Source of the DNA: Aradus depressus
Lineage: Eukaryota; Arthropoda; Insecta; Hemiptera; Aradidae
NCBI GenBank assembly: GCA_963662175.1
Contig: OY759219.1
Coordinates: 23,540,908 to 23,604,907, forward strand
Length of the DNA: 64,000 nt
Direction: 5' to 3'
Shown here: positions 33,805 through 46,060 of the stretch, piece by piece
How the letters are laid out: every line of letters starts with the position of its first letter
Position numbering within the stretch: position 1 is the first letter of the stretch
Notes under the pieces: generated by a model
The model's database searches: none
What the model saw: the letters and a program-made list of their open reading frames with translations, nothing else
Told to the model about the DNA's origin: nothing
Position numbers and translations under genes: made by a program

Positions 33805-35097
33805 TAGTTACTACTACTACATGTGAAATTCATGACAATCCGATTCATGACAATACGATCAACCGTTAATGAGTTAGCACTATTTATATACGTAGGCCCC
33901 CCTTACAACCTCCCCTCCCGATCAAAACTTTGGAACGCCACACACCTTATTTTTCTATTTGGCCTTCAGGAATACTCCATGTGAAATTTCGTGACAATCC
34001 GACCAACCGTTAAAGAGTTAGCTCTATATTTATACTTAGGCCCCCCCACTACCCCCCTCCCGTAAAAAATTTTGAGCCGTCACACCGCCTATTTTTTTAT
34101 TTGGTCTTCAGGAATACTACATGTGAAACTTCGTGACAATGCGACCAACTGTTAAAGAGTTAGCTCTATATTTATACTTAGGCCCCCCCACAACCCCCCC
34201 TCCCGTTCAAAACTTTGGGACGCCACACACCTTTTTTTCCTATTTGGCTTTTAAAAATACTACATGTGAAATTTCATGACGATTCGCCCATTAGTTAATG
34301 AGTTAGCTCTATATTTATACTTAGGCCCCCCCACAACCCCCCCTCCCGTTCAAAACTTTGGGACGCCACACACCTTTATTTCCTATTTGGCTTTTAAAAA
34401 TACTACATGTAAAATTTCATGACGATTCGCCCATTAGCTAATGAGTTAGCTCTATATTTATACTTAGGCCCCCCAACTACCCCCCCCTCCCGTAAAAAAT
34501 TTTGAGCCGTCACACCGCCTATTTTTCCTATTAGGCTTTTAAAAATACTACATGTGAAATTTCATGACGATTCGCCCATTAGTTAATGAGTTAGCTCTAT
34601 ATTTATACTTAGGCCCCCCCACTACCCCCCCTCCCGTAAAAAATTTTGAGCCGTCACACCGCCTATTTTTTTATTTGGTCTTCAGGAATACTACATGTGA
34701 AACTTCGTGACAATGCGACCAACTGTTAAAGAGTTAGCTCTATATTTATACTTAGGCCCCCCCACAACCCCCCCTCCCGTTCAAAACTTTGGGACGCCAC
34801 ACACCTTTTTTTCCTATTTGGCTTTTAAAAATACTACATGTGAAATTTCATGACGATTCGCCCATTAGTTAATGAGTTAGCTCTATATTTATACTTAGGC
34901 CCCCCCACAACCCCCCCTCCCGATCAAAACTTTGGGACGCCACACACCTTTATTTCCTGTTTGGATTTTAAAAAGACTACCTGTGAAATTTCATGACAAT
35001 TTGACCATTAGTTAATGAGTTAGCACTATTTATATACTTAGGCCCCCCTTACAACCCCCCCTCCCGATCAAAATTTTGGGACGCCACATAGCCTATT
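33805..35097. repeat. C-rich tandem repeat of about 142 bp, array 2, about 9 units
   Basis: Unit as in array 1, spacing about 142 bp between successive tatatttatacttagg segments. Units alternate between types carrying ccgttcaaaactttggg and ccgtaaaaaattttgag. Confidence 0.9.
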
Positions 35098-35224
35098 ATT
35101 CAATCGGGCTCAAAAGAATGCTACATGGGAAGTTTCATAAAAATCCGTCCAGCGGTTTGGGCGTGATGCTGGAACAAACATACAAACAAACAAACAAACC
35201 CCGTTTCAGCTTTATTAATATAGA
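35098..35224. mobile_element. composite-repeat tail, copy 2
   Basis: Runs from tcaatcgggctcaaaagaat through gtccagcggtttgggcgtga and an acaaacaaacaaac tract to ccgtttcagctttattaata. The next copy's head begins at once. Such an end looks like those of RTE-type retroposons by eye; class not proven. Confidence 0.7.
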
Positions 35225-35385
35225 CTAGCAGTAATACCCGGCGTTGCCCGGGGAACTTTGAATTTTCTCTCAATATCTCCTGTAAGTCTATTCAATCCTT
35301 CGACACCACATTCATGATGTTATAATTTTCGATTATTCATACGGAATAAGGCTTATAGTCCTTCAGCTGTTGTAACGCTAGTAAG
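35225..35385. mobile_element. composite-repeat head, copy 3
   Basis: Begins tagcagtaatacccggcgtt with a perfect 5-bp stem CCCGG/CCGGG, directly after the tail of copy 2 (head-to-tail tandem). Confidence 0.78.
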
Positions 35386-35674
35386 TTTTTAGGACTCCTA
35401 GGCACCACAGCTAGTATGCGCCTTTCAACGGCGGAAACCCCAGCTAGTGAATACTTGGCATCGCTGGGCACCACAGCTAGTAAGAAGTTAGGCTAGTAGG
35501 AACGCTGACGGCGGACCCCACATCTAGTACGTAGTTAGGAACGCTGGGCACCACAGCTAGTATGTGCCTTGCGACTGCGAACACCACATTTAGTACGTAG
35601 TTAGGAACGCTGGGCACCACGGCTAGTATGTTCCTTGCAACAGCGGACCCCACAGCGAATACATAGTTACTACT
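35386..35674. repeat. 33/66-bp minisatellite, array 3 (short)
   Basis: About four units of the same repeat, ending at the same junction as the other arrays. Confidence 0.85.
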
Positions 35675-36067
35675 ACATGTGAAATTCATGACAATCCGAT
35701 TACCCTTTAATCAATCAGCATTTTTTTATGCTTTGCTCCCCCCCCCCCACCCTGTTAAATTTTTGAAGATGTCACATAGTGTATTTTTCTATTTGGCCAT
35801 CAAGAATACTACATAAAAAATTCCATGACAATCCGATCATCCGTAAATGATCTATCACTATCTTCAAATTTACGCCTACCCCACAACCCCCCTCCCGTTC
35901 AAAACTTTGGGACGCCACACACCTTATTTCCTTTTTGGCTTTTAAAAATACTACATGTGAAATTTCATGACAATTCGACCATTAGTTAATGAGTTAGCAC
36001 TATTTATATACTTAGGCCCCCCTTACTACCCCCCCTCCCGATCAAAATTTTGGGACGCGACATAGCC
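35675..36067. repeat. C-rich tandem repeat of about 142 bp, array 3 (short)
   Basis: Three diverged units between minisatellite array 3 and the tail. Confidence 0.85.
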
Positions 36068-36204
36068 TATTATTCAATCGGGCTCAAAAGAATGCTACAT
36101 GTGAAGTTTCATAAAAATCCGTCCAGCCGTATGGGCGTGATGCTGGAACAAACATACAAACACACAAACCCACAAACCCCGTTTCAGCTTTATTAATATA
36201 GACT
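36068..36204. mobile_element. composite-repeat tail, copy 3
   Basis: Same organisation as 35098-35224, ending gctttattaatatagac at the boundary with unrelated sequence. Confidence 0.75.
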
Positions 36205-36349
36205 TAAACGTTCCGCTCAACATAGGGTACGTGACATCACCCAACACTCCTGCCAACTTCCTACTACCATCTCCAAAGCCCACTTATATTCCACATTTCT
36301 TCCTTGATAATGTTAGTAGAAACCAAACGGTAACTTATTTTATCATACA

Positions 36350-37435
36350 TATGGAGTCTATCGAGCTCAGGATCGCCTCTTAGAAATCTAGCCAAGGCAC
36401 TTAGGTCAGATATTTTATTCGGGAAGATAAAAATAAATTTGAGCACGTCGTCCTTCGGATTAAACTTTAGGCTATGATCGAGGGCCTTTTTGTATGTCAG
36501 GTGCTCGATAATGAGTCCTATGTTATGTAACTAAACCTAGGTAGCTAAAATTTCACTTAGGTTCAAAAAACCTTGAGCACGTCGTCCTTCGGATAGGACT
36601 TTCCCGATATATCTAAATCTGTCTATCAGTTTTAACAAATATTAAATCTATAAACCGTTAAAAAGCAGGAAGTTTGAAGAATGGTATTTAGCCCGACGTT
36701 TTTCGAAAAACATTTTTATTTCAATTTTTGTGTAGGATTCAGATATCCCTGTTGTTCATCAGTTTTAACAAATATTAAAACTAAAAACCGTTTAAAAGCG
36801 AGAAATTTGAAGAATGGAGTTTACCGAGCTCAGGATCGCCATTTCGAAATCTAGCCAAGTCACTTAGGTCAGATGTTTTAATCGGGAAGATAAAAATAAA
36901 TTTTAGCACGTCGTCCTTCGGTTTGGACTTTAAGCTATGATCGAGGGCCTTTTCGTATGTCGGGTACTCGATAATGAGTCGTATGTTACGTATCTAAACC
37001 TGGGAAGTTGAAATTTCATTTACGTTAAAAATAACTTGAGCACGTCGTCTTCGGTTTGGACTCTAAGCTATGATCGAGGGCTTTTTCGTATGTCAGGTAC
37101 TCGATAATGAGTCGTATGTTACGTATCTAAACCTGGGTAGCTGAAATTTCACTTAGGTTAAAAATAAATTTGAGCACGTCGTCCTTCGGATGGGACTTCC
37201 CCGATATATCTGAATCTGTATATCAGTTTTAACAAATATTAATACTAAAAACCGTTTAAAAGCGAGAAATTTGAAGAATGGAGTTTACCGAGCTCAGGAT
37301 CGCCATTTAGAAATCTAGCCAAGTCACTTAGGTCAGATGTTTTAATCGGGAAGATAAAAATAACTTTGAACACGTCGTCCTTCGGATGGGACTTTCCCGA
37401 TACATCTGAATCTTTCTTTGGTTGACCATCTTCGT
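36350..37435. repeat. diverged SINE-satellite monomers
   Basis: Three diverged monomers, with gagctcaggatcgcc near 36359, 36826 and 37291 (spacing about 465 bp) and gcacgtcgtccttcgg repeated. They are outside the homogenised array and lack the A/B alternation. Confidence 0.8.
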
Positions 37436-37459
37436 TTCTGGATGCTGCCTATCTACCAA

Positions 37460-38764
37460 CATAGCTGTATTAATTTGCAACAGCGGACACCACAGCTAGT
37501 ACGAAGTTAGAAACCCTGGGCACCACATCTAGTATGTGCCTTGCAACAGCGGACCCCACAGCTATCACGAAGTTCGGAACGCTGAGCACCACATCTAGTT
37601 TGTGCCTTGCAACAGCGGACCCCACAGGTAGTACGAAGTTCGGAACGCTGAGCACCACATCTAGTTTGTGCCTTGCAACAGCGGACCCCACAGCTAGTAC
37701 GAAGTTCGGAACGCTGAGCACCACATCTAGTATGTGCCTTGCAACAGCGGACACCACAGCTAGTACGAAGTTAGGAACCCTGGGCACCACATCTAGTATG
37801 TGCCTTGCAACAGCGGACCCCACAGCTAGTACGAAGTTCGGAACGCTGGGCAACACAGCGAGTATGAGCCTTGCAACAGCGGACCTCACAGGTAGTACGA
37901 AGTTAGGAACGCTGAGCACCACATTCTAGTTTGTGCCTTGCAACAGCGGTCACCACAGCTAGTACGAAGTTAGGAACCCTGGGCACCACATCTAGTATGT
38001 GCCTTGCAACAGCGGACACCACAGCTAGTACGAAGTTAGGAACGCTGAGCACCACATCTAGTATGTGCCTTGCAACAGCGGACCCCACAGCTAGTACGAA
38101 GTTAGGAACGCTGAGCACCACATCTAGTATGTGCCTTGCAACAGCGGACACCACAGCTAGTACGAAGTTAGGAACCCTGGGCACCACATCTAGTTTGTGC
38201 CTTGCAACAGCGGACCCCACAGCTAGTATGAAGTTAGGATCGCTGAGCACCACATCTAGTTTGTGCCTTGCAACAGCGGACACCACAGCTAGTACGAAGT
38301 TAGGAACGCTGGGCAACACAGCTAGTAAGTGTTTTGTAACAGCGGACCCCACAGCTAGTACGAAGTTAGGAACCCTGGGCACCACATCTAGTATGTGCCT
38401 TGCAACAGCGGACACCACAGCTAGTACGAAGTTAGGAACGCTGGGCAACACAGCTAGTAAGTGCCTTGCAACAGCGGACCCCACAGCTAGTACGAAGTTA
38501 GGAACGCTGAGCACCACATCTAGTTTGTGCCTTGCAACAGCGGACACCACAGCTAGTACGAAGTTAGGAACCCTGGGCACCACATCTAGTATGTGCCTTG
38601 CAACAGCGGACCCCACAGCTAGTACGAAGTTCGGAACGCTGGGCAACACAGCTAGTAAGTGTTTTGGAACAGCGGACCCCATAGATACTACATAGTTAGG
38701 AACGCTGGGCATCACAGCTAGTAAATGTCTTGCAACAGTGAACCCCACAGCGAATACATAGTTA
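37460..38764. repeat. 66-bp minisatellite, array 4, about 19 units, most regular
   Basis: gtgccttgcaacagcggac recurs every 66 bp (37536, 37602, 37668 and on). Each unit is two 33-bp halves beginning ctagta. Both strands are open for long stretches (minus 294 codons 38787-37903; plus 254 codons 37931-38695) because 66 is divisible by three. A 1-bp insertion near 37925 splits the plus frame. I regard these as non-coding. Confidence 0.92.
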
Positions 38765-40144
38765 CTACTACTACATGTGAAATTCATGACAATCCGATTG
38801 CCCTTTAATCATTCAGCATTATTTTTATGCTTAGCCCCCCCCCCTCCAAATTTTTAAGATGTCACATAGTGTATTTTTCTATTTGGCCATCAAGAATACT
38901 ACATGTGAAATTCCATGACAATCCTATCATCCGTTAATGACCTATCACTATCTTCAAATTTAGGCCTACCCCCATAACCCCCCTCCCGTTCACAATTTTT
39001 TGATTTCAAACACCCTATTTTTCTATTTGGCCTTTATGAATACTACATGTAAAATTTCGTGACAATCCGATCATCCGTTAATGACTTATCACTATACTTA
39101 TACTTAGGCCCCCATCAATCCATCCTCCCGTTCAAAATTTTGTGACTTATACACCCTATATTGGCTTTTAAGAATACTACATGTGAAATTCCATGACAAT
39201 ACGACCACCCGTTAATGAGCTACCACTATATTTATACTTAGCCCCCCCCCCCCCACAACCCCCCCTCCCGTTCAAAACTTTGGGTCGCCATACACCTTTT
39301 TTTTTTTACTACATGTGAAACTTCGTGACAATGCGACCACCCGTTAATGAGCTAGCTCTATATTTATACTTAGGCCCCCCCACAACCCCCCCTCCCGTTC
39401 AAAACTTTGGGACGCCACACACCTTATTTTTTTATTTGGCTTTCAGGAATACTACATGGGAAATTTCGTGACAATACGATCAACCGTTAATGAGCTAGCT
39501 CTATATTTATACTTAGCCCCCCCCCCCCCCTCAACCCCCCCACCCGTTCAAAACTTTGGGACACCACACATCTTATTTTTCTATTTGGCCTTCAGGAATA
39601 CTACATGGGAAATTTCGTGACAATACGATCAACCGTTAATGAGCTAGCTCTATATTTATATTTAGCCCCCCCCCCCCCCAAACCCCCCACCCGTTCAAAA
39701 CTTTGGGACGCCACACACCTTATTTTTCTATTTGGCCTTCAGGAATACTACATGGGAAATTTCGTGACAATACGATCAACCGTTAATGAGCTAGCTCTAT
39801 ATTTATACTTAGCCCCCCCCCCTCAACCCCCCCTCCCATTTAAAATTTTGGGACGCCACACACAATATTTTTCAATTTGGCCTTTAAGAATACTACATGT
39901 GAAATTTCATGACAATCTGATCATCCGTTAAAGTTCTATCACTATATTTAGGCCTACGCCCACAACCCCCCCTTCCATTTAAAATTTTGGGACGCCACAC
40001 ACAATATTTTTCATATTGGCCTTTAAGAATACTACATGTGAAATTTCGTGACAATCTGACCAACCGTTAATGAGGTAGGACTATTTATATACTTAGGCCC
40101 CCCTTACGACCCCCCCTACCGTTCAAAATTTTGGGACGCCACAT
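38765..40144. repeat. C-rich tandem repeat of about 142 bp, array 4, about 10 units
   Basis: Starts at the conserved junction and keeps the same landmarks. Several units have expanded C runs of 10-13 bases (for example near 39241 and 39517). Confidence 0.9.
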
Positions 40145-40272
40145 AGCCTATTATTCAATCGGGCTCAAAAGAATGCTACATGTGAAGTTTCATGAAGATC
40201 CGTCCAGCCGTTTGGGCGTGATGCTGGAACAAACATACAAACAAACCCCGTTTCAGCTTTATTTATATAGAT
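40145..40272. mobile_element. composite-repeat tail, copy 4
   Basis: Same tail as copies 2 and 3, ending gctttatttatatagatta. Confidence 0.78.
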
Positions 40273-40972
40273 TAGGACAAGAACAGAAAGAAAAAAAATT
40301 TATATATAAACAAAAATAATAAATAAATAAAAAGGAATTGAAAGACAATTTTGATGGATGGATGGGTGAGAGAGATGATAAAAGTAAAGGAAAATAATGT
40401 AAAAAAAAAATGTTAAGAACGAATAGGATTTAAGGTGGCAGTAAGTCGCGGTTCCATCTTCTCTTTAACCTTCGTGGGGGGCTTTGTGGTAAGTGTTGTG
40501 AAGATAAAGTATGTATTTCTGGGTTTGTATGTGTGTAAAGATTTCTAAAAAAACTTATGTAAGTAGTTTGTATTGTGTCGGGTTCTGTGTGTATCATAAG
40601 ATCGTTATGAAGTGTTCTGTTGTTTATGTATGGGGGACACTGTGTTATCAGTCTGTTTTGACTGAAACCCCTGAATTCGTATGTTGGATGTTTTTGCTTA
40701 ACAGTATATCTGTGATCCGTATGTCCATAATGGTCTAAGTAAGTAAGTGTAACAGTAAATCTTGAAAAATTAAATTAAACACCACAAAATGTCAACACGT
40801 AACATTCACTCTCCGCCGTGGTGAGCCCAGCCGCATATGTCAGCCCAGCCGCTAGTTGTGCATTTTTTGTATAGTTGTGGCTTCAGATGAATAAATACAA
40901 AAAAAAAAAAACATGATCAATATATCGATGTTTCCATGAAATTTACTGACTTCAGATAATTGTAATGATAAT
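40273..40972. other. unassigned interval
   Basis: A-rich up to 40420. A 75-codon plus frame (40511-40738) is not recognised. No other feature. Confidence 0.4.
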
Positions 40973-41117
40973 TGCGACTCATATCCGGGCTTTAACTATG
41001 AAGTCCTATCGCACACCACCAGAGCGCTCTTTCGTCGCTCTGGTGGACATAAACCCGAATTAACAGCGGACATCCGAAGGACGTCGTGCTCATGGTTCAT
41101 TTCACCTTCGAGATAAA
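40973..41117 (-). mobile_element. tRNA-SINE 3' fragment
   Basis: Minus strand shows the conserved 3' segment (gcgacgaaagagcgctctggt and cccggatatgagtcg) joined to part of the core; head lost. Confidence 0.75.
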
Positions 41118-41296
41118 AATCACTCTCCCCTCCCCCTTCCCAATTTACAAATTCATTTGATACTGGCATTACTGGATATAAGAAAATCACACTCAAAATT
41201 ACGCTGTACATTGAGAGAAAGAAAACCGATGATGTCACATGTTACTTATATTAAAATAAAATTATGATTAATAGAGTCTACTGTATCTTTTCAATG

Positions 41297-41525
41297 TAGA
41301 AGGAATAGTACTCTGTCATGTAAATAATAACTCAATATTTGGCCAACGTTTCGGAAACCATTTATTTCCTTCTTCAGAGCCTTATAATGACTTGAGTGGA
41401 TATGTGTGGTGAAGGGGTTAACAGTTTGTCCACACACATCCACTCAAGTCATTATAAGGCCCTGAAGAAGGAAATGAATAGTTTCCAAACACTGAGTTTT
41501 TGAACAGAATCTCGAATTCCTTCTA
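41297..41525. mobile_element. foldback with hammerhead-like motif, one arm decayed
   Basis: Inverted arms about 41297-41409 and 41432-41525 around an 20-odd bp centre. The left arm holds a good minus-strand core and the right arm a decayed one (near 41463-41505, where GAA has become AAA). Confidence 0.72.
41341..41381 (-). ncRNA. hammerhead ribozyme-like motif
   Basis: On the minus strand: core CTGAAGA (41377-41371), one extra base (41370), stem II GGAAA with TTTCC (41369-41365/41357-41353), GAA (41352-41350), palindromic stem III ACGT (41349-41346), cleavage T41345, stem I GGCT with GGCC including one U-G pair. Confidence 0.65.
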
Positions 41526-42355
41526 CATTAAAAGTAAAACTCTTCGAACAATGTCCAAACTACGTTTCGAACATAACGTTACACCGTGATCACAACATAC
41601 CATTCTTACACGAAGTTACACAACAGTTATACATTAATTTGCACAAAAAGTTGACACTTGACCCGAATACACTGGTGGAAGGAATGTCGCTCCGGTCCTG
41701 GAATGTCCCGCAGTCCACCTCGACAACTCAATCGTCGAAGACCTCGTGACCTCCTGCCTGTGGAGGACCCCTAAGGAGGCGGTGGTGCTGACCAGCTGCT
41801 TCATCACATGACCCAAGTGTTAAGACATTAGCGCGATTTTATGCACACTACTCAACGTTCCTGATCTGCTGCTCTCACCCATCGCTTTTTCCTCCTTTTC
41901 CATATTCCATTCCTGTTTTATCCTTCGCATCTGTTCTTTATCGTTCGTTCTAGTTCATTTTCCTCTCCTCCACTTCCTCATCCTTAAGCTTATTTTCCCG
42001 TTTAGCTTCCATTCAGCTCAAGAATAAATAGATGAGATTATTTAAATCAACATTATTATCGCTAATTATTATTATTAATGCACAAATATATAAGGAAGAT
42101 GAGAGGTCAGACAGAGAGAGGGCGTGGCCCGTGGTCCGTGGTCAGTCGTGTAGCGACCGTGTTTCTCAAACCTCTTGGCCCTTGTTCCACCATGTTATGT
42201 CGGAGAAGTCCCAAATCATATACACTGTCTCCTGCCTTATTTACATAGACTCAACTGTGTTATGGAAGACCCAGCCAAGGACATGCGTCTTCCAACATAG
42301 TCTAGTCTAATTCAATTTTATTTTGATATTCAGAGACTTTTTATCTGGAAGGTAA
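41526..42355. other. unassigned interval
   Basis: 41640-41860 is GC-richer; a forward frame there (PRQLNRRRPRDLLP) faintly recalls the basic C-terminus of an LTR-element integrase, but no domain is present. The rest is not recognised. Confidence 0.3.
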
Positions 42356-42605
42356 AAACTTTTTTTTTTCTGGAAAATGTTTTTGAAAAATTTTTTTTCG
42401 AAATTTTTTTTGAACTTTTTTTTTAAATTTTTTTTGAAAAAAATTTTTTGGAAAATTTTTTTTTTTTAAAGTTTTTTTGAAAAATTTTTTTGAAAATTTT
42501 TTTGGAAAATTTTTCTGAAAAATTTTTTTTTTAAATTCTTTTTGAAAATTTTTTGGAAAATTCTTTTTGAAATTTTTTTTTGGAAAAAGTTTTTTTAAAG
42601 TTTAC
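42356..42605. repeat. T-rich low-complexity tract (gaaaattttttt-like)
   Basis: Irregular repetition of short gaaaa plus T-run units over 250 bp. Confidence 0.85.
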
Positions 42606-43489
42606 AAACAAAAAGGATCGCCTGTTTTGCCTCAAAACTGATTTGAATGAGCGCTCCACATCAACTGAAGTAATATCCATTGGGCTCAATTCAACCCCTG
42701 ACTCTTCGCTCACCACCTCCACTTCTTTTCACCCAAACGTTTAAAACTGAACTGATCGACTTAGAAAGGAATAAAAAAGAAAGGGGGAAATGGGCATAAA
42801 AAAACAGTTCCGAAAATAAATTATTAAAGTAAACAAACAGAATAAAAAGTTCGCAACATGAACACAATGAATTCAAGAGAAACATTGGAGTTTCTGGAAT
42901 GCACTCATCTCACTAAAAGCAACTTTAGTGGGAAAAATTTGGAAAAAAGTGGAATTAATTTTTATTAATCGTCAGTTTGATAAAAAAATAAAAACTGCTT
43001 GAAAAAAAAAAAAAAATTAATTAGGTAGGTATGTACTAACTTTACTGAGTCTATCCTTGAGTTCCCGAAAAAACTCAAAAATATGGGAATAAGGTTCAGA
43101 TATACAAAAATATATATTTTTAGCGATATATGCAAAATAAAAGTAGCTTAAATTGATGCTATATGGGGCCAGAACGTAAAGATAATTTTTAAACAGGATG
43201 CTGAAGTTAATATAAAAAAATATGTAAATGCATACAAATAACAGCTCTATCCATAAGGTATATTGATGCTGAAGATGTATTTATACATTTTTGTGAGGTA
43301 TGCTATTACCATTTTATGGTTTAACGGAAATAAATATTATTACTATTAAAAGTAATTTAAAGCGCGTAATTGTGGCTCGGTATGACCGATAATAAGCTAA
43401 GAATCATCAAAAGCTCCAGTCGAGTCTGGAACACCTCAATAAGAGACAAAATGAAGTAATTTTAACTTGGTTACGTATAGTGCCCCCCT
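42606..43489. other. AT-rich interval, nothing recognised
   Basis: No gene or repeat identified beyond A/T runs. Confidence 0.45.
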
Positions 43490-43740
43490 ATACCAGGCAG
43501 ACGCATGGATATCTGATGGCTCAGGAACCCCCTTCTCTGTGTCAGTCCTGAGAGGTCGGACTGTCTGTCAGACACATTCTATCTGAATGCATGGCATATA
43601 GTCCCCAGGGTGAGAATTGCAACCTTGCGGTGGATATTTCCGAAATTCTATCCAATAATAGCTCCCAATTTACCCAACTATTTCATTTTTTGCACTTCAC
43701 AAACCCTTATCTAAATTATAAAACAAAATTTTCTTTATCA
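43490..43740 (+). pseudogene. LINE ORF2 C-terminal fragment
   Basis: In the frame from 43501 it reads THGYLMAQEPPSLCQS, stop, then EVGLSVRHILSEC. This is the cysteine/histidine-rich end found after the RNase H region of R1/I-group LINE ORF2 proteins (C-X2-C-H-C pattern). The second cysteine codon is TGA. A homologous, better kept piece lies at 45565-45650 on the other strand. Confidence 0.72.
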
Positions 43741-45564
43741 CGTAGCCTATCTATTCCGTATACAGCAATCTCGACCTTTATTATTAACATAAATATAATC
43801 ATAATTATAGCATCTTTTGAATGTATCAGCGACTCTGCGTACTCCATTTCTTTAAAAAAGCCGGTATGTTGTATTTCGAGGATTGTCCTTCGCCGGAAGG
43901 ATTACGTAAGACTCCAGACTATCTGATTCATAAATTATAATAGGTGCTTCTCCATTTTGTCCGCTAACTTAAGATTTTATCAGAAGAACTAATCTTTTAG
44001 CAAAATCTAACATGTGTTTCTCATTACAGAGACAAACAACATGTCTTCTTCATTTTTGTGTCTCCTTCCTCTTCGGTCTGATCCATTTGGAGAGTGTACA
44101 AAAAAGAGAAGTGGACGGCCGTCGTCGTCCTCGACGATTGGAGGAAGGACGGGAGTTGACAGTTATTTAGACTGATATAGATAAAACTTTGTTTTAATAT
44201 TTATGAAGGCATATATTTATCAGTCTGGACTAGGGATCCCTATCGGTGGGATAATTACCTTTGGCGACCCACGCTCAAGCTTGGCAGGTATGTTCAGCGT
44301 AGGACACATTTTTACCAGTGAGAACTTCTTGGATCATTCTTTTTGGTTTTAGAATTAAACCAGTGCCGTGCCGGCGCACAGTTGAACGAAAATGTCCTCA
44401 TTTCCCTCCTCTTCCTCTTCTATGAAAAATCCTGGGTCATCTATACAATCCAGCAAAGAATCATCTATCTCCTTCAGCAAGTTCTACCAAGTCTGCCAAA
44501 AACTCTTCTTCATATTCAGAAACATGAGGAACTATGAGCAGTCTCCAAGTTTGTGGTCACAAAGGCTCATGTGTCGAGTTTTGGGAACTTCGAGGTCTCA
44601 AATTAAAAATTACTGGGTCAGAACTAATGAAAAATATCTTCGTTAGTTGAAATACTGTTCATTTTTCTGGATCTAAACTCTCTCGCATATAGAAAGATTT
44701 TATTTAGGGCCTCCTGGGCTTCTTCCGAGAATTTTCCTAAGGAAATTATAAAGTTTTCTAATATTTTTTCTGATAATATATTTTTTCTGAATATAATAAT
44801 AAGAAATAGGTAATAAAAATACATTAAATTATATACCAAGATAAATAAAATAAATTAGTACACGAATAGTGAAAAATAATGATTAAACATAATGTAGAAT
44901 CGACTGATGTGGAGGTGTGGAGGAACTCTGCCCAAAAAATAAAAATGAAAGCTTTGTATCAAATAATGTTTTTGGATATGAAATTTTTTATTGTGGTTAT
45001 TTTATTCTTTTTGAACAGTGAGAATAAAATTCCATTTCCGAATAAAGGGTTTCCTCTAATATAAATATTTTTAGTTGAAGTTTAAATTTTTTTATTGTAT
45101 CTATTGACTTCAAAAAGTGGGGAAGGGCATTAAAAAAATTAATTTTTTTATGAGGTATACTTTTTTTCAAAAAGAGAAGAGCAATGTTTAGTTATTGGAA
45201 AGTCTTCTTGTTTCTTAAAGAAGTTGATAAAGACGGTCGATGAACTGTTTGTTTCTCTTCGGACTCGCTGTACAAGAGACCTAACGTCAGTTTGTTTGCA
45301 TTTGACGCTTTACTGCTTCTAAATAAAGACTTCGGACTCACTCCTTTGTCCATACACAGATACACAGTCCCACAATAAAACAAATCTCCTTTGGATCTCC
45401 TATAAAAGGCAGTCTATAAATTAGCCCCTGCGGGAAGGTTACAATGTGGCCTCTTTGCTGTTAAAGTCGCAGCAGGGCAATGGCTAACTCCGCACAATCC
45501 TCGTAAACTACAAATCCTCGAATGTTTTTTTATATACCTTATATTAATTCGGTTTGGTTAGTTA
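43741..45564. other. mostly unassigned, with dispersed repeats
   Basis: 44915-44985 and 45090-45190 repeat sequences at 22044-22355. Frames near 44343-44646 (serine-rich) are not recognised. Confidence 0.4.
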
Positions 45565-45650
45565 TTGCATGCATTCAGTTAGGATGTGTCTGACAGACAG
45601 TCCGACCGCGCAGAATTGACACAGAGGAGAGGGTTCCTGAGACATCATAC
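45565..45650 (-). pseudogene. LINE ORF2 C-terminal fragment, cut by mariner
   Basis: Minus strand reads SQEPSPLCQFCAVGLSVRH followed by ILTEC, the same region as 43516-43590 but with both cysteines of C-X2-C intact. It ends exactly where the mariner terminus begins. Confidence 0.75.
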
Positions 45651-45652
45651 TA

Positions 45653-46060
45653 TACGAGGTCTGTTCAAAAAATACGCGGACGGTTTGAATTGCGCAGCTC
45701 CAGTCGGTTCCAGGGGAATCCGCTTGGTGTCGCTAGGTTTGTACAGATAGCTGATGATAACCCTGTTCCCCCAGATATCTTCATTTGTTGATTAGCTACG
45801 CGGTTTTTAGTTAAGTGCGATTTTTTCGTTTGTCGTATTTCAGAATGAATGCCCTGAATGAGCAACGACTTGCTGTGAAATTTCGTGGTGTTAAACTTGA
45901 AAAATCTGCGACTGAAACATTTGCTATGCTCAACACGGCTTATGAAGCGTATGGCATGTTTCAAGTGGCATGAACGTTTTAAGGGTGGTCGACAGTCGAT
46001 TGAATGAGCGTCCTGGACGTCCCTCCAGGTCAACTGACGACCCAATCGGTTTTTGTTTTT
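45653..46060 (+). pseudogene. mariner transposase N-terminal remnant
   Basis: Starts after TA with a mariner-like end (cgaggtctgttcaaaaaata). From ATG 45845 the frame reads MNALNEQRLAVKFR, then KLEKSATETFAMLNTAYE, the paired-type helix-turn-helix region that binds the ends. A frameshift near 45960 is needed to continue into WHERFKGGRQS and GRPSRSTDD. The sequence then stops matching, so the DDD catalytic domain and the right end are missing. A long 126-codon frame on the opposite strand is a shadow. Confidence 0.85.

Noticed and set aside
37903..38787. 294-codon minus-strand frame and overlapping plus-strand frames as proteins
   Set aside because: They lie wholly in a 66-bp tandem repeat, both strands are open, and length divisible by three explains it.
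26100..40270. CRISPR-like array in the repeat region
   Set aside because: Units are contiguous and vary throughout; there are no unique spacers between constant repeats and no cas genes, and the context is eukaryotic.
41640..41860. LTR-element integrase C-terminus
   Set aside because: Only a basic PRQLNRRRPRDLLP-like stretch, with stops on both sides and no integrase domain.
45665..46045. 126-codon minus-strand frame as a gene
   Set aside because: It is the opposite strand of the mariner remnant, whose sense strand carries the recognisable motifs.
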